The notes under the pieces were generated by a model. The model was not told where the DNA came from and made no database searches. It was given only the letters and a program-made list of their open reading frames with translations. The position numbers and the translations under genes are program-made. Below, piece by piece: positions 47,296 through 59,742 of a DNA stretch of 64,000 nucleotides. This DNA is from Oscheius tipulae. Lineage: Eukaryota; Nematoda; Chromadorea; Rhabditida; Rhabditidae. The DNA lies in contig JASJZH010000006.1 of assembly GCA_037178975.1 (NCBI GenBank), positions 4,526,001-4,590,000 on the forward strand, given 5' to 3'. How positions within the stretch are numbered: position 1 is the stretch's first letter; every line of letters starts with the position of its first letter.

Positions 47296-48386
47296 AAGCG
47301 GAATTCGTACGGGCTTTGGGTAGAGCCTCGATCGATGAGAGAACGCAGGCCACAGAGACCCAGAGAAGCGCTGTGCTTTCACACGCAGAAGAGACAAGCT
47401 CGATCCTCGCCGGATTGCATTGTGGAAGAGTGATTCTTTGATTGTACAGCATGAGATTAGTTAGAATGTTTTTAGGACTGTTTACATGCGAAGTTATGAT
47501 ATTCGTTCAACTTTTTTCATTAAAAAAACTTATTAGAGGATATGAACTAACACCAACTCGTCAATTTCTTAAGTTATTTACTCTGCTCTGTTCTTCACTT
47601 TCAGAGTACGTCTCTTTGCTCCTAATTTGATGCAGGTGGTGGAGTTCACCGAGCAGTTTGCTGCGTAACAAGGAACTTCCACTCTGGCCCAAAAACCAAG
47701 CGCACATCTTGCAACAAGTGCGAATCTTCGTCCGATTTCAAAGAAGTTGTCGAAATACCAAGAGAATTTCTCTTAGTCGCGCGACACAATAGAATGTAGA
47801 CAAACAGTCGTTCTGAAACCACTTTTTTGAAGAGGTGGACAGTCAACAAGAAATGGCCACGGCAACCTGCTCTTTTGGGGAAAACAATAAAAACAGCGTC
47901 GGGAAGTGAAAAGTGACAATATCCTTGTAAATGCAACAAAGGGAAAAGATTTAAGAAGAGAGAAGTGAGAGCGAGTTCTGGAGTGTTCCGTTTGACCTTG
48001 GAGTCAAGAAGAGAAGGCTTACTGAAGTGGCGATCATCCTTCAATAGAAAGCCCTCGAGGTCAAAACATCGAACGACAGCACCTGTTCGGGAGTGCAAAA
48101 GATTTTGTTTGCAAAAGTAGCATCTTCTGCAGGAACCTGTCGCACATCAAAATACATTCAATTTTGTGTTTGATTTCCGGGCGTCCCCCCGGGTGCAATA
48201 AACAAACAACAGAACATATATCCGGCAGCAGGTGTCAAACGATCTGTTTGATCTACTCGTCTTTGGTGCGCGTACCCGAGAGACTGTAGCGCTCGAGAGG
48301 TTCAGAGCAGCGTTTCAGGTCCGGAAATTAGCCGGTCCCTACAGACTGAGTTGGGATGAGAGACGCAGACCATGCCGGAGGCACAG
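47296..48386. other. Intergenic upstream of the Ly6 and proline-rich genes
   Basis: Shared 5' region of two divergent genes. A minus ORF of 150 codons (47646-48098) has no signal peptide, domain or splice support and is within chance expectation. Nothing else recognised. Confidence 0.35.
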
Positions 48387-48394
48387 TATATAAG
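48387..48394 (+). promoter_or_regulatory. TATA box of the proline-rich protein gene
   Basis: TATATAAG lies 39 nt before the ATG at 48426. A start site some 30 nt downstream would leave a 5' leader of only about 10 nt. No splice acceptor precedes the ATG, so this gene seems to be an ordinary TATA-driven, non-trans-spliced gene, unlike most neighbours. Confidence 0.7.
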
Positions 48395-48425
48395 AGCTGG
48401 AAAATGATACATCCACCATCCAGCA

Positions 48426-49380
48426 ATGAAGCTCACTGCTCTGTAAGTTCACTGCTCAAAGCATTTAGTTTCACTCAATCCATTCCACTGCAAACAGTTC
48501 TTTTTCAGTCTGCTCACAACATTTGCCGTTGCATCCGGACAAGTATATCCTTCGGTGCGTTTTATCCTATTCTTATCTACTTCGTAATTCATTTTTGCTA
48601 TTCCAGTATACTGAACATTTTTAATTAAATATTTAGAGCTATGTGAGAGCTTCAAGAATGGGACCTTGTGCTGCTCCGCCATGTGCTCCTCTTTACTCTC
48701 CTCCACCACCACCGGTTCAACGACAGCTGCCTCCACCACCCCCACCAGTTCAAAGAGAACCAACTCCTCTCTACAACCCTTATGCGGCGTGTGCTCAGCC
48801 TCCGTGTTTCATCCCTGAACCTGAAGTTCCGGTTCCAATGGCTGCACCACCACCACCCGCCCCTATTCCCCAGCCTTACTACAATCCCTGTGCTGTCCCT
48901 GCACCACCTCCGGCTTGTTACCCTCCAGCTGTTGCTGAGCCAGTACCTCCTCCTCCCCCTCCTCCAGTCCCAGCTCCTGCTCCTCCTCCGCCACCTCCTC
49001 CGATGGCTGCTCCCCCTCTCTGTGAAATGCCCCCTTGCCCTGCTTACTACTACCCGGTCCCAGTTGAACCCACTCCTATCCGAGTTGCACCTGCACCCGT
49101 ACCAGTTGCTGCTCCTGCCTGTGCTATGCCACCATGTGCAGTGTACTCGCAGCCTTATTACGCACCTCCCATGCGTACTGTCCCAGCTCTTCCTATGGCA
49201 CCTCCTCCTATCCCTGCTTACAGTCCCATTCCTGCTTATAGCCCAGTTCCGGCATATAGCCCATACTCGTGCGCTGTCCCACCTTGCTACAGAGCACCTG
49301 GGATGCTCTCGGCCTTCGGTTACCCCCGTGCTACTTACTTCATTGGAAGCAACAAGAAGAAGGACATCAAGAAAGATTAA
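48426..49380 (+). CDS. Secreted proline-rich protein with repeated Cys-x-x-Pro-Pro-Cys motifs
   Basis: Three exons (48426-48442, 48509-48542, 48637-49380) encode 264 residues. The signal peptide MKLTALLLTTFAVASG is split by the first intron. The mature part is roughly one third proline, with alanine, tyrosine and valine. Five C-x-x-P-P-C units occur: CAAPPC, CAQPPC, CEMPPC, CAMPPC and CAVPPC, plus a spaced CAVPAPPPAC; polyproline runs (up to P8) and a PAYSPI/PAYSPV tandem repeat near the end lie between them. The basic end is GSNKKKDIKKD. AATAAA is at 49531-49536. Composition and repeats suggest a disulfide- or tyrosine-crosslinked structural protein (cuticle, eggshell or gland product). A long second frame over the same DNA (48668-49453) is a shadow of the CCT/CCA-rich codons. 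Confidence 0.82.
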
Positions 49381-49577
49381 TTCTCAAGCGTCGTATCAAC
49401 TCAACTTCGCAAAATGTGTCTGTGTATATCTGTTCACTAATAAGTTGGCATAAATTTCATTTCTCACACTGTTTGAACACATTGGATGCAACAAAGAAGG
49501 AATACATCGGGCAGAGTATTTGGCAGTACAAATAAATAAGCTTGAGAATACGACAAAAAGACCGGTGAATAGTAGAC

Positions 49578-50310
49578 TTATGGTTGCCAGGCGAGGGCGT
49601 ACTGTCCGTTCTTCTCGATTTTGCACGTCTTTCCCTCCTGAAAGAAATGTTAGATAGTATATAGCTTTTGCAAACCTTGAAGTGAGATTTGTAGGCAAAG
49701 TCATCAAGCGCTACGACGGTTTCGAACTTTCCTCCAACCTTTCCTTCGGCGGCTTTCTGGATTTCGTCAGCGGAAGCGAGAAGATCCTTAGTTTTTATTG
49801 TAATCCTTGTTTAAAAGCCTAATACCTTTCCCTCCATAGCAGCCTTCATAGCCGACTCGAGCTCCTTGTTGCAGCATGTGAAACCTGAAGAAAGCATGCT
49901 ATATAGGCTGCACGGGTTTTTGGTCTTGCTTAATTTCGTTTTCCTTTCTAACGACCTTCGCCAGTCAACCCGAAGGCCTGCGGCGAAAGTCGTCACGCAA
50001 GTTTATCCCCTAATCTGACTTCGTCCGGTGCGATTTCTGTGGGGGAACCGGCGCGGAAAAATCAATCTCGATCGAGAGGGAAATGTCGCAAGCAATCGCC
50101 GAACAATGTAAATCATCCAGTGATAACAAGGATGTTAATGAGAAAAATTGATAAAAATAGCCTAGACGTAAAAAGCAGCTTTTATAGATATTTTCTAGGG
50201 TAGGCGTATGAATGAGACTTACCACTGTCATTGATGTAACAACTATCTTGGGCGGCAACAAAGGCAAAGACTCCCAAAAGGACGCACAGAGCAACCTGCC
50301 TGGACTGCAT
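49578..50310 (-). CDS. grl: Secreted ground-like domain protein
   Basis: Small hedgehog-related nematode protein. The signal peptide is MQSRQVALCVLLGVFAFVAA, followed by QDSCYINDSG; after a long intron the ground-like domain begins FTCCNKELESAMKAAMEGK, continues DLLASADEIQKAAEGKVGG and FETVVALDDFAYKSHFK, and ends GKTCKIEKNGQYALAWQP. The CCN-x-x-L start and the single late cysteine are the family pattern. I use ATG 50310, 5 nt after a CATTTTAG acceptor, and not the ATG 18 nt upstream, which lies before that acceptor. It converges on the proline-rich gene, with 197 bp between stops. Ground-like proteins are often expressed in cuticle-forming epithelia. Confidence 0.8.
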
Positions 50311-53141
50311 GCGGCCTAAAATGCTCATGTTTTCCAAGCAAGCCGAAAAAGTAAAGAAAGATGAGAAAGGTAGGAAACAGTGACTTGAACCGACCCGAAT
50401 CGGTCTCTTTGTAGGCACCTCGCGCAATTTTTTGAGTGCGATAGCCATCGCAGCTTGTAATCATCAGATAAGGCGTAAAGTTACCCAGGCAGAACCAGCT
50501 ATAGCAGCAAACAAAGTACTCCATTTTTCTCAAGCAAGAGGAGTGGACACCATTAAGAAAGTGGCCAGTGGACACGGTGATTGATAGATACATGGATATG
50601 GATAAGGAAGGGAGAGGACTCTACGAAAAACAAGAATATCTTCTGAGAAGACAGGACAGCTGCTTAGCGCAAGCGCCGAATGCCAATCCTGTCCGACTGT
50701 AGCCGGTGCTTACGATTTATGGGCGGGCCTCCCGGTGCCTGCTTCATCCACCCCGAGGTGAAGATCAGAGGTTCCCTAAAAGTACTTCTCCTTTTTGACC
50801 ATCGGTCCAAAATCGGATCCTCCCTCTTCTGGAAAAATCGAACAATCCTCTAACACAGATTGATGTCTTTGCCATTGGTGACCGTGCAAATATTCGACAG
50901 GTGCTTGCATCAACCTTGCATTCTGTTCCGTCATTTAAAAATCCTATCTCTGAAGATTTTTTTTTCCGAGCGTTCGAAAAAGCTGTACTAGTATACGCAT
51001 AAAAATTGGAAAGCAGATGGAAAGAAAAAGCGAACACCAACACATTGGTTGCTTAAATGCAGGTGCATCCTACAAAGGAAATCCTCCCCGTCATAAAATT
51101 TTGGCCAATTAGAGCTGAAACAGGAGATAGTTCGCAAATGGTGAAAAGAGGCTACTCGCTGAGGAGGAAACGAATTGAAACAGTGAAAGACTGAGATAAA
51201 TCTTGGAACGAGGAAAGAAGAAAGGATTGATGCTGAGATCGGAGATGGATCCGGTCGCTTTGACCCCTGTTCATTACCTACAAGACAGGATGCTTGCGAC
51301 TTAACTTACCTACGAGTAGTGATAAATAGAAAGAGGTCCTTCACGTTATTTGGGCTTGTCCAGACCTGACAGGAATGATGGACGAGAACAAGAATAGCTT
51401 ACTGGTTTAATGATGCGTTGTTATTTTGTTCCCCCATGTCTTACGTCGAACTTTTGCCCTTGATAATCTTTTTGAAAAATTTGTATCGAATCGAATGAAA
51501 GCGCTGACACGTCTTAACCCATAGCGGGATATTTCAATGCGGCCGATCCCATTAGGAAACGATTGGAAAACGATCTTCGAGATTCTCGAAAAATCCGTTT
51601 TTGTTCTTTTTTTTTGCGCCGAAAATTTCCTTTCTTCGGCACTTTGCACGGAGAAGAGAAAGCACTTTCCTATGAAGAGAGGATAGCGAGAAGAATGAAC
51701 TAGGCTTTATCAGAGCAGACCTAAGATCTGACAGAAGGACTAAGACTGTCTTGAGATCTCGTCGCCTTTACCAGCCCTTATAAGTGTATCTCTTAATCCT
51801 TGTCACTTTTTGTAATCACTCCTCAGGTTGTAATGATTGCTACCTGCCACTGTCAGGAATCCCTGTCTGCAGCGATGTCACCTAACCCTGTTTTGTGCTT
51901 CCTTGTTGCAAATAAACAGGCCGGATGCACTTTTTGCCGCCAATATGAGTATCAGTGTAAGGATTCGCTGAGGGTTTCGGATTAATGACGTAAGATCTAA
52001 AAAAAAACCGAAACACGTCACGAGCGCTTTTTGCTTTTTCTAGTATGAAATTTAATAAGTTAGTAACATTCGAGGCTAATGAGACGTAATTTTCAAGCAT
52101 CACAATACCCTTTTCAGCTTGAATGTTTTTGTTCAGTGCCGTTCCAGATACAATGCCAGATCGAGAACTTCTTGCCACTCGTAGTGAGGCAAGTTGATAA
52201 GCTGCTATTTTTCTCCGTGTGCTAATTGGTTCGAAACATGAATATCTCGCAGGACCAGTCGGCTTATCCCCGTCCACCTTCACCCCCAGCTTCTTCGATG
52301 AGAAGGAATCGATTTGGCGCTCCCTGAAATAAACAAAGTTTTGACTCGAGCCCGAAAACGAAAACAAGTCGCTTTTGTTCATCTCTGCAGAGAAAAAGAT
52401 CATTTGATTAAGCTCCGTAGTTTAGGATGTACACGAATGACACCGTATGCGTACGCCAGACACCATGAATTCTCGTTCTTAATTCGGGCCGCTTTTTGTC
52501 GCCCGCAAGGCAACTTGTCGCTGTCCACTCGGATCTATCAAGGAGCGCTTTTTCTTTTATCCTTCAGCTTACTGCCAGTCCTGCTGTCTGAAAACAACAA
52601 CGTGATATACGATTATTTTTCATTTTTCTTGTTGTCTGCACAACAAAATATACTATAAATGCTGATAAACTGGCCTACAAAACGAAAAAAGGACGTACTG
52701 GGGGCCAGCCTCAGACAGACCCAGAGAGGACTATTATTACATTGAATGAACGGGGATGGGTCACAGATTGGAGATACAAGAATTCTTGGAGACAAACATG
52801 AGAATCAGTAATGTAACCCTCAGAGTGAGCTTGTTATCATGAGGAGGAATAGAAAGTTCTGGAAAGGGAGAATACGAAATATAACAAGAACAATATCTGT
52901 ACACCATGGAAGACAAAGGATCCGGGGCAATATTTGACACATGGGCGACTCACAAAGCGGAAAAGGGTTTGAAAAGGGATGATATTGGTAGTATGTATAG
53001 AGTATATTGACCAACCGTTGTACAGTACAAGTAATAAAATAGCAGAGGGAAGAGCACTGATGGTGCACCGGAAGTTTCAGTTACCGATATGGGCAGTCTT
53101 ATTGAATCATTGAGGTAGTTCCTCAGTATGGAGCAATAGAG
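50311..53141. other. Intergenic, no supported gene
   Basis: 2.8 kb between the ground-like gene start and the end of smk-1. ORFs at 51882-52403 (minus, 173 codons), 52314-52658 (plus) and 51407-51649 (minus) overlap one another or lack domains and splice structure. The first is the longest unexplained ORF in the window's gaps but has no recognisable sequence feature. Confidence 0.35.
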
Positions 53142-56100
53142 TTATTCATCTGGATGGGCGATTTCTACAGATTCGGGTCTTTCACCGTCAACATTGTTCA
53201 AAAGGCCATAGTCTTCCACACGACAATAAATAGGATCAGTTCTGAAGTTCAAGATTTAAAAAGCGATTCGAATTTTAGCTCACTGTCTTAAACCGGCTTT
53301 TTTCATGGCTTCCCTGGCTTCAGCTCCGTTATATGAAGTGAGATCAAACAAGTCGGTTGAGCTTAAAATCCATGGTTACGCAATTGTAGCAGGATAAACA
53401 TACTTGATATCATGAGATTTCTCTTCGTCATGATGAGAACTGTGTCCGTTCGTTAGAGAACCGATCGCTTTTAACCTCTTGGTGCTAAGATCCAAACTTT
53501 CGTTGCTCTCATCTTCAAAATCGTTGGCTAATTGGCGCTTCAGACTCCTGTTGTTCTCGTCACTATCACCGGATGTTGATGAAACCGAGTCTTCGCCATT
53601 TGGAGAGGTGGACTTTGGCATGTTAGAGTCTCCTAAAAGGCAAAAGTTACAAAGTTAGTGAAATGCTTACTTTTTCCGCTATCAGGACTACCCGTTGAGG
53701 ATGATGGGATAGAATCGGCTGAATTGCTGTTCTCATCTTCATCCTCATCCGACGATGATCCGTCGTAGTCGACCAAAGGCTGCAAAAAGCCAGTTATTTC
53801 ATGGTCATATCGCCGTAACTCACTCTTAACACACTAATTTGACCGTTGCTTGGACCCGATGGAGTGGATTTTCCGCTCTGTGAAGATGAGACTTCATCGT
53901 CTCTCAGCGAAGGCGACGGTGTTCGGGATCTATCCTCGGATCCTACTCGGATCACAATCTTCGATTGGAGCCTCTCGATTGGAGCCACAAGATGGTTGGA
54001 GAAGACCGAGCTTTCGTCGTCATCAAAGGCGTTTTTCCTCTTGAGGATGCTGGGCAAGAGAAGTTCAGTCTTCTTCGGAACATCATCGTCTTCATCATCA
54101 CAAGGAGTCTCCTCATCGTCCTCGGCTTCAAGCCATTGATCTTCCTGAAAGTTTGATACTGAAAGAGCAACTGTATAAACTTACAAAGCGTTGAGCCAGG
54201 TTTTCATTGGAAGTACTAGGTGCGGGTCTTCCATTGGGTGCTCTCTCCTTCTCAGCAACCAGATCGTAACGGGTCTTCATGAGATTAAAGATATTAACGT
54301 AGTCAACCGCCAGGAGTTGCTCTGCATGATTTTCAATGACGTAACGGATGAGTATTTTTATATCTTCCTAAATCGAGGCTAATTGCAATGCGAAAAACAA
54401 ATTATTTACCGTACGGATGTACTCGAAAAGCTCCAAAACTGCCGAGTTCAGCAGATTGTAGCGAGCACCATTCCTCTCGAAACACTGGACCACCTTGTCG
54501 AGAACTCTTGCCCTAACTATATAGCGATTGTAGTTGTCATCCTTTTGTCCGATTACACTGCGAAGTGTCTTCAAGGCAGCTGCAACCGAACGGGTATCAG
54601 TTTACGGGCGAAAAACTCACTGAGCACGAGGAAGTGATGTCTGCTCTTCAAGCCGACCAGCACCTTGTTCATGAGATCGTTCATGACAACATGTGATCTC
54701 ATATTGTATGAATGGGTCTCAATGCAGAAGCATAACATTTTCACTACTAGCGCTGTAGCATTAGCGGTATGGTAGTCGTCTGAAATGTTTTCTGTTCAAG
54801 ATCATTTCAATAATCACCTTTCTTCAAGTTGTCGTTCTCAATGTTCTCCAGAAGCGGCCTGATCATGGTTTTGAAAGACATCTGGTAAAAAAGATTGATG
54901 AACTCGTGTCTGTCCGCTTTTTGTAGAGACGAAACCACGGTATCCATATCGAGCAGAGACCTCAGAATCTGTAACAGATAAATGTCAATTTGTCAATCAA
55001 AGCTTCTTACGTTCGTGACCTGGTTGGCTGAGCTGAGTTCGACATCACGATCGGTATGCATGGCTTCCATGAGCTGGTTGATGAGTACTTCTTTCTGAAA
55101 TACCGAAGTTAAGCTTGACGTTTGTAACGTGCACCGCATGCACGCAAATTGCTTGTTTTTCTACGGCAAACCGGCCTACATGCAGAGTGGTAAAAACGAA
55201 AAAAGTACTGACCTCAGTCTTGTTCTTTGCTTGCTTGATGAAATACTCGCGGACGAGTTGAGGATTGTGCTCGACTAGTCTGTTCAATAGCTGAAAAAAA
55301 AATTTGGCCAAGAACAGACGCAGAACTACCTCTATAATAGTGGCCTTGATGGTAGGGTCGGATGACTGAAGACACGGTTCGACAGTTCCGAGTATATCAC
55401 AGTTGAAGAGTCCCTTCAGGATACTTTCCTTCTGTTGAACTCCACTAGCCGGGAACGATTGACTCAAACTCAGAAACTCTTTCAAAAATTGAACCAGATC
55501 CCTCCGTCTTGCCAAGGTAATCGTACAAGATTTCAGTTGGATAAACAACTCTCGCATGAACGTCTCATTGCTCTGAACAATCGTACTCAAATCTATATTT
55601 GGAAACGCATACCTGAAGGCCAGTACAGATATCGACTCGGAGAAAAAACAAGTAACTGTTCAAGGCACCCATGAGGTTCTCCTCGAACAGAGAAGGCGCG
55701 GGTAGACAGACATCTTGGATATACTGTACCCGATACACCTTGTGGATCTTCTCGCTGAATTCGAAAGTGATTTCTAGAACAGTGCAAGCTTACGTGATCT
55801 CGCAGTCAGCAATGGGAAGGACTTCTTTGAACTGAGCTTTGTCGTAAAGAAATTCTCGGTGCCTTTTGGGACGCTCGTGTGCCGGATCATATTCGAGCAT
55901 ACCGATGACTTCTTTTAAATACTGATCCTCGAAAAGAATCTGAAGCGATGCGTAACATCCATTGCAAAGTTTACATACGTCATGGATATTGGACCTATTC
56001 ATAAGGATGCAATTTTTGGTGATGTTGTAAAGAAAATGTAGAGCTGTGGTGTCATCTTGTCTCTCAGCCTGTGAGAAGATGTCAATAATCTTGGGGATCA

Positions 56101-57006
56101 TTCTGAAAATGAGGGTCAGCTTTATCAATGACAAAAACTGACTCTTCCTTCTCGATGGCATTACTCATTTTCTCTCTCCTTTCATTGTTCTGGAGATGGT
56201 AAGTTATAGCCCTGTCCAGATCTTGAAGTTTGTCTTTTAAAATCGGCGGTATCCGTATTCTTCGGTCGATTATAGAATCTTCGTCTTCCACTTGCTCTTC
56301 AAAGCTGCTATCCTGCAGAACATCGCAATTAAGATGAAAAGTAACAAACTCACTCCTTCGTTAGGATCTTTGCCTTGAACTTCACAAACTTTTGCCCAAA
56401 TTTCTTCACATCCTGTCTTTTCTTGAAAACTCAGGGCTAGATCACAAGTTTCACTTTCAGACCAGACTATTAATGTTTCCTAAACAGAAGTTACTACTAA
56501 CAACATAAAATACTCACTTGTTGTTTTTGATACACAGTATCCATTAAAATTTTAGATTCCAATATATTTTTCTCTGGAAATTATCGATTGTGACTTTGTA
56601 AAATCATCAACAACTCACCAGCGGCTTCCAGCCGCACAATTAAAACGTAGGCATTTTGGTTAGGAACTTGGACACAGGCGACATGGCCTGTCCCTCTGTC
56701 GTCCCACGTCCGTTGTTCACATAATACATATAATTTCACCCGATTCCTCGCTGTCTTAAATAAGATTTGCAACAAAAAAGAGGAAACGTACTCTTGAAAC
56801 TTCAACGTCGTCTAATTCATTTGGACCTTGAGTTAGAGAGGGAAAATCTCCATCCGTTGGTTCATCATCAGAATTGGTTTCCTCTTCTTCCTAGATGTAA
56901 CTCGTAAAGTGGGTAGATCAAAAAAGTTTGTCGGAAAAAGAGCAAAACTCACCCCGTACGGAGGACTCCCCTTATTTGACTGTGTCTCGTCATCACTATC
57001 TGACAT
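53142..57006 (-). CDS. smk-1: Protein phosphatase 4 regulatory subunit 3 (SMEK/SMK-1)
   Basis: Regulatory subunit that directs PP4 to substrates; the C. elegans gene acts with DAF-16 in longevity. After an acidic N-terminal extension ([18 protein letters not shown], then [19 protein letters not shown]) comes the EVH1/PH-like domain: [55 protein letters not shown]. The SMK-1 domain covers [20 protein letters not shown] to [20 protein letters not shown], followed by helical repeats. The C-terminal third is acidic and serine-rich ([36 protein letters not shown]). Two last exons read [20 protein letters not shown] and [20 protein letters not shown], ending in a stop at 53142-53144. The start follows a TTTTCAG acceptor by 11 nt. 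The usual homologue lacks the first roughly 45 residues. Confidence 0.93.
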
Positions 57007-58001
57007 CGCACAGCAATCTGAAAAGAAAAATGTACGTGGGAACCGGGACGAGACACGAAAAAGCGCGGGAATTTATGACCGGAAGTTGTTTTCTGTGGTA
57101 AAGATAATTTTTCTCACGGTAAATAATTGAGAGTGACGTCAATGGAAAGTGGACGGAAATGAGAACAAAAAGAGACTGTACAATCAAAAGTTTCGAAACG
57201 GTTTAACGTTACGTCATAGTGCGTGAAAGTCACGTGATGGTAAGTGTGAAAAAGTATGCCGAGAGACAGTTAATTGGAACAGAAAAAAAAGAAAAAAGAA
57301 GAGCTCTGGTAGGTGGATATATACCAACTCATTGATATCAGACAGTGCTTGTTTCGAAAATAAGAGCAAAACAGTGACATCGCGTGGCCTCAGTGGCTAG
57401 ATACGTGACTTCGGGTCGTAGTTCAGCTTGCACTCCATTATGATTGATTAAAACTCGAGCTTTTTGCCTGCCGATCTCTTTTCTTTGATTTTCGCCGCGA
57501 AAGTTCATAAACAATATGAAATAACCAAAGTTGAGCGGTTGCCAAATCGCTCTGGCAAAATGTCAGACCGTGTTGCGTCGAGGTCTTGGCGCGAAAACCG
57601 CGTCGCGTAGGTACGGTCGGTCAATATGAGTCATGCTCTATTGCGATTACGTAAGGCTATTTGAATGACAGTCTCTTCTCATAGATAGCTTCCTCCTTGA
57701 AGAGAAAACTATCTAGATCCTCATAATTTTCTTTTTTCTTTTAGCCAGCACTAAGGACCGAAGTAACTTCTTAGACATTTGGTCATCCTTTCCTTTATCT
57801 GAATTGTTTACTTGGCAAAATATCCCTCTATTTCAAAACAATCGATTATTTTACGGAAGCACTTGCATTAACATTCAAGCAGCGAAAAAAAGCAAAAGCA
57901 GGCATCGCTCCACCAGATTGCGAAGCTCCAATAGCTTTTTGTCTCAAGCAACTTGTTTAGCTCTTCAGTGTTTTTTCTTTCTAACATTTATACGTTTAGT
58001 G
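57007..58001. other. Divergent promoter region of smk-1 and CHMP5
   Basis: No gene seen. The two flanking genes diverge, so this 1 kb should carry both promoters. A tRNA-Arg-like stretch occurs at 57381-57437 but lacks a good T arm. Confidence 0.4.
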
Positions 58002-58850
58002 ATGAGACGCATATTTGGAACAGGAAAACAGCAGCCGACCCCAGATCTCAACGCCGCCATTCAAAATGTTGAGGCTCGTGGGGAAAGCATCGACAAGAAA
58101 ATAGCCAAGGTTCGTTCGAAATATTTTTTATGATTTTTCTTTTTAGTTAGACGCAGACTTGGTGAAATTGAAGGATCAGATGAACAAGATGCGTGAGGGA
58201 CCCAGTAAAAATCTTGTGAAACAGAAAGCGCTCAGGTTTGCTAACTGGTTTTCAGTTTAATTTGTCTTTTTAGAGTTTTGAAACAGAAGAGAATGTACGA
58301 GAGTCAGAAAGGAAATCTGGATCAGCAAGTGTTTAACATGGATCAATCCAACTATGCTCTGCAAAGCATGAAAGACAACCAGGTCACAGTCTCAGCCATG
58401 AAGGATGGTCTGAAGGCTATGCAGAAGGAATACAAGAAAATGGATATCGGAAAAGTGAGTCATTATTTCCTTTTTCTGTTATTTTATTAATTCCAGATCG
58501 AAGATCTTCAAGATCAGATGGAGGATATGTTGGATATGAACAACGAGATTCAAGAGGCGATGAGTCGTTCCTACGACACTCCCGATGTGAGTCATTTTTA
58601 CCTGTTTTTGTTAAGCCAATATCACGTTATTCATTTCTATATATTCCAATATCAGATCGATGAAGCAGATCTCGAAGCTGAGCTGGCCACATTGGGAGAC
58701 GAGCTGGATCTTGGAGAAACTGATACTTCCTACCTCGACGAAGCACTCAGTGCTCCCGGAGTTCCTGCCAGCAAGCCACAGAGTAACAGAGTCGCCGAAG
58801 GTCTCGAAGTTGACGAGTTTGGTTTGCCGAAGATTCCTGCCGCCATGTAA
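58002..58850 (+). CDS. CHMP5: ESCRT-III-associated subunit CHMP5/Vps60
   Basis: Snf7-family protein that acts late in multivesicular body sorting and recruits LIP5/Vta1 to Vps4. Five exons (58002-58109, 58147-58235, 58274-58454, 58497-58586, 58656-58850) give about 220 residues, the usual length. It begins [20 protein letters not shown], continues with the basic helix ([20 protein letters not shown]) and the [19 protein letters not shown] helix, and ends in the acidic tail [20 protein letters not shown] with a final [10 protein letters not shown]. The start has a GTTTAG acceptor 2 nt upstream. Introns are 37-69 nt. Confidence 0.96.
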
Positions 58851-59618
58851 AAAGTCCTTTTTCTCGCGAATGTCATTGATATGCACCCATGTGAAACTTC
58901 TTAGTCGGTGATACGGGCGCCTTTCCATCGTCGTGTTGTATAAATGAATGAAACTGTACACTCGTCTACTGAACTCCATGAAATAGAAGGTCTTTTGCAG
59001 GGAAGGCTCGGAGTTTGCAGTTTTTGACACGCTGAAAGCTATTATGTGGACAAGTCCAAGTTAATCCGTCTTTTGTCTGGATAACCAAATGAACGCCACC
59101 AAATGTTACTTCCTCTTCTAAAACGGATTCAATTACTCAAGACGTTTCCGTCTTTCTTGTCACCAACGCAGGTTGAGGTCTATTTACTTGTCGCTTTTAT
59201 TGCAGCTGTCTAGTGAAATATATTGAAATATTCAGAACATCTGTAAATCAGATAATTAGGCTACTCATAAGCTGAATCATGAATTAAACTTCATCTTAAC
59301 CTTTCGTGAGGTTCACAGGCTCATTATTAACTAACGAATGTTCGTTTACGTCATTCCCGCTGCCTTACCTGCCATTCGTTTTCCAAGCGAGCAATATTTT
59401 GCCCTAACTGGGCAGCTATCAACAAGAGTCTTCCATATTTTTCCCGCACATACTACCGGAAGCACACATGTACGAGCAGTTTGGTTGCTCGCAAAGTGTT
59501 CAAGTTGTACTTTCCCAGCCCAGTTCCAGAAATCCTGATAGCGCCTTTTTTATTGTTCTCCCGGCTTGGCGAAATTTCAGCATAACAAAACATCTATTTC
59601 ACGTTTTAATTTAAGAAG

Positions 59619-59742
59619 GTCATGAGATTCGCCAATTAAAAGAGTTTAATGCATGGAAGCTAACAGTAATCTTTTTTTCGTACAAATAGGAAATTACTGT
59701 TAGCTTTCATGCATAAACTGTTTTGACTGGCAAATCTCAGAG
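59619..59742. repeat. Imperfect inverted repeat / long hairpin
   Basis: Core arms 59649-59670 and 59693-59714 are 22 nt each with one mismatch (ATGCATGGAAGCTAACAGTA against its complement), separated by a 22-nt loop. Similarity continues outward: TGAGATTCGCCA on the left against TGAGATTTGCCA on the right complement, giving arms of about 50 nt with a few mismatches and indels. It could be a degenerate miniature inverted-repeat element or a hairpin RNA precursor. Confidence 0.75.

Noticed and set aside
47646-48098. 150-codon minus-strand ORF
   Set aside because: No ATG-context, domain or signal peptide; several ORFs of this length are expected by chance in 64 kb read in six frames.
48668-49453. 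261-codon plus-strand ORF
   Set aside because: It is the second frame over the proline-rich gene; low stop density there comes from CCT/CCA/GCT repeats. The real frame has a signal peptide and repeated motifs.
51882-52403. 173-codon minus-strand ORF
   Set aside because: No recognisable domain, no splice signals fitting neighbours and overlap with an equally featureless plus ORF at its end.
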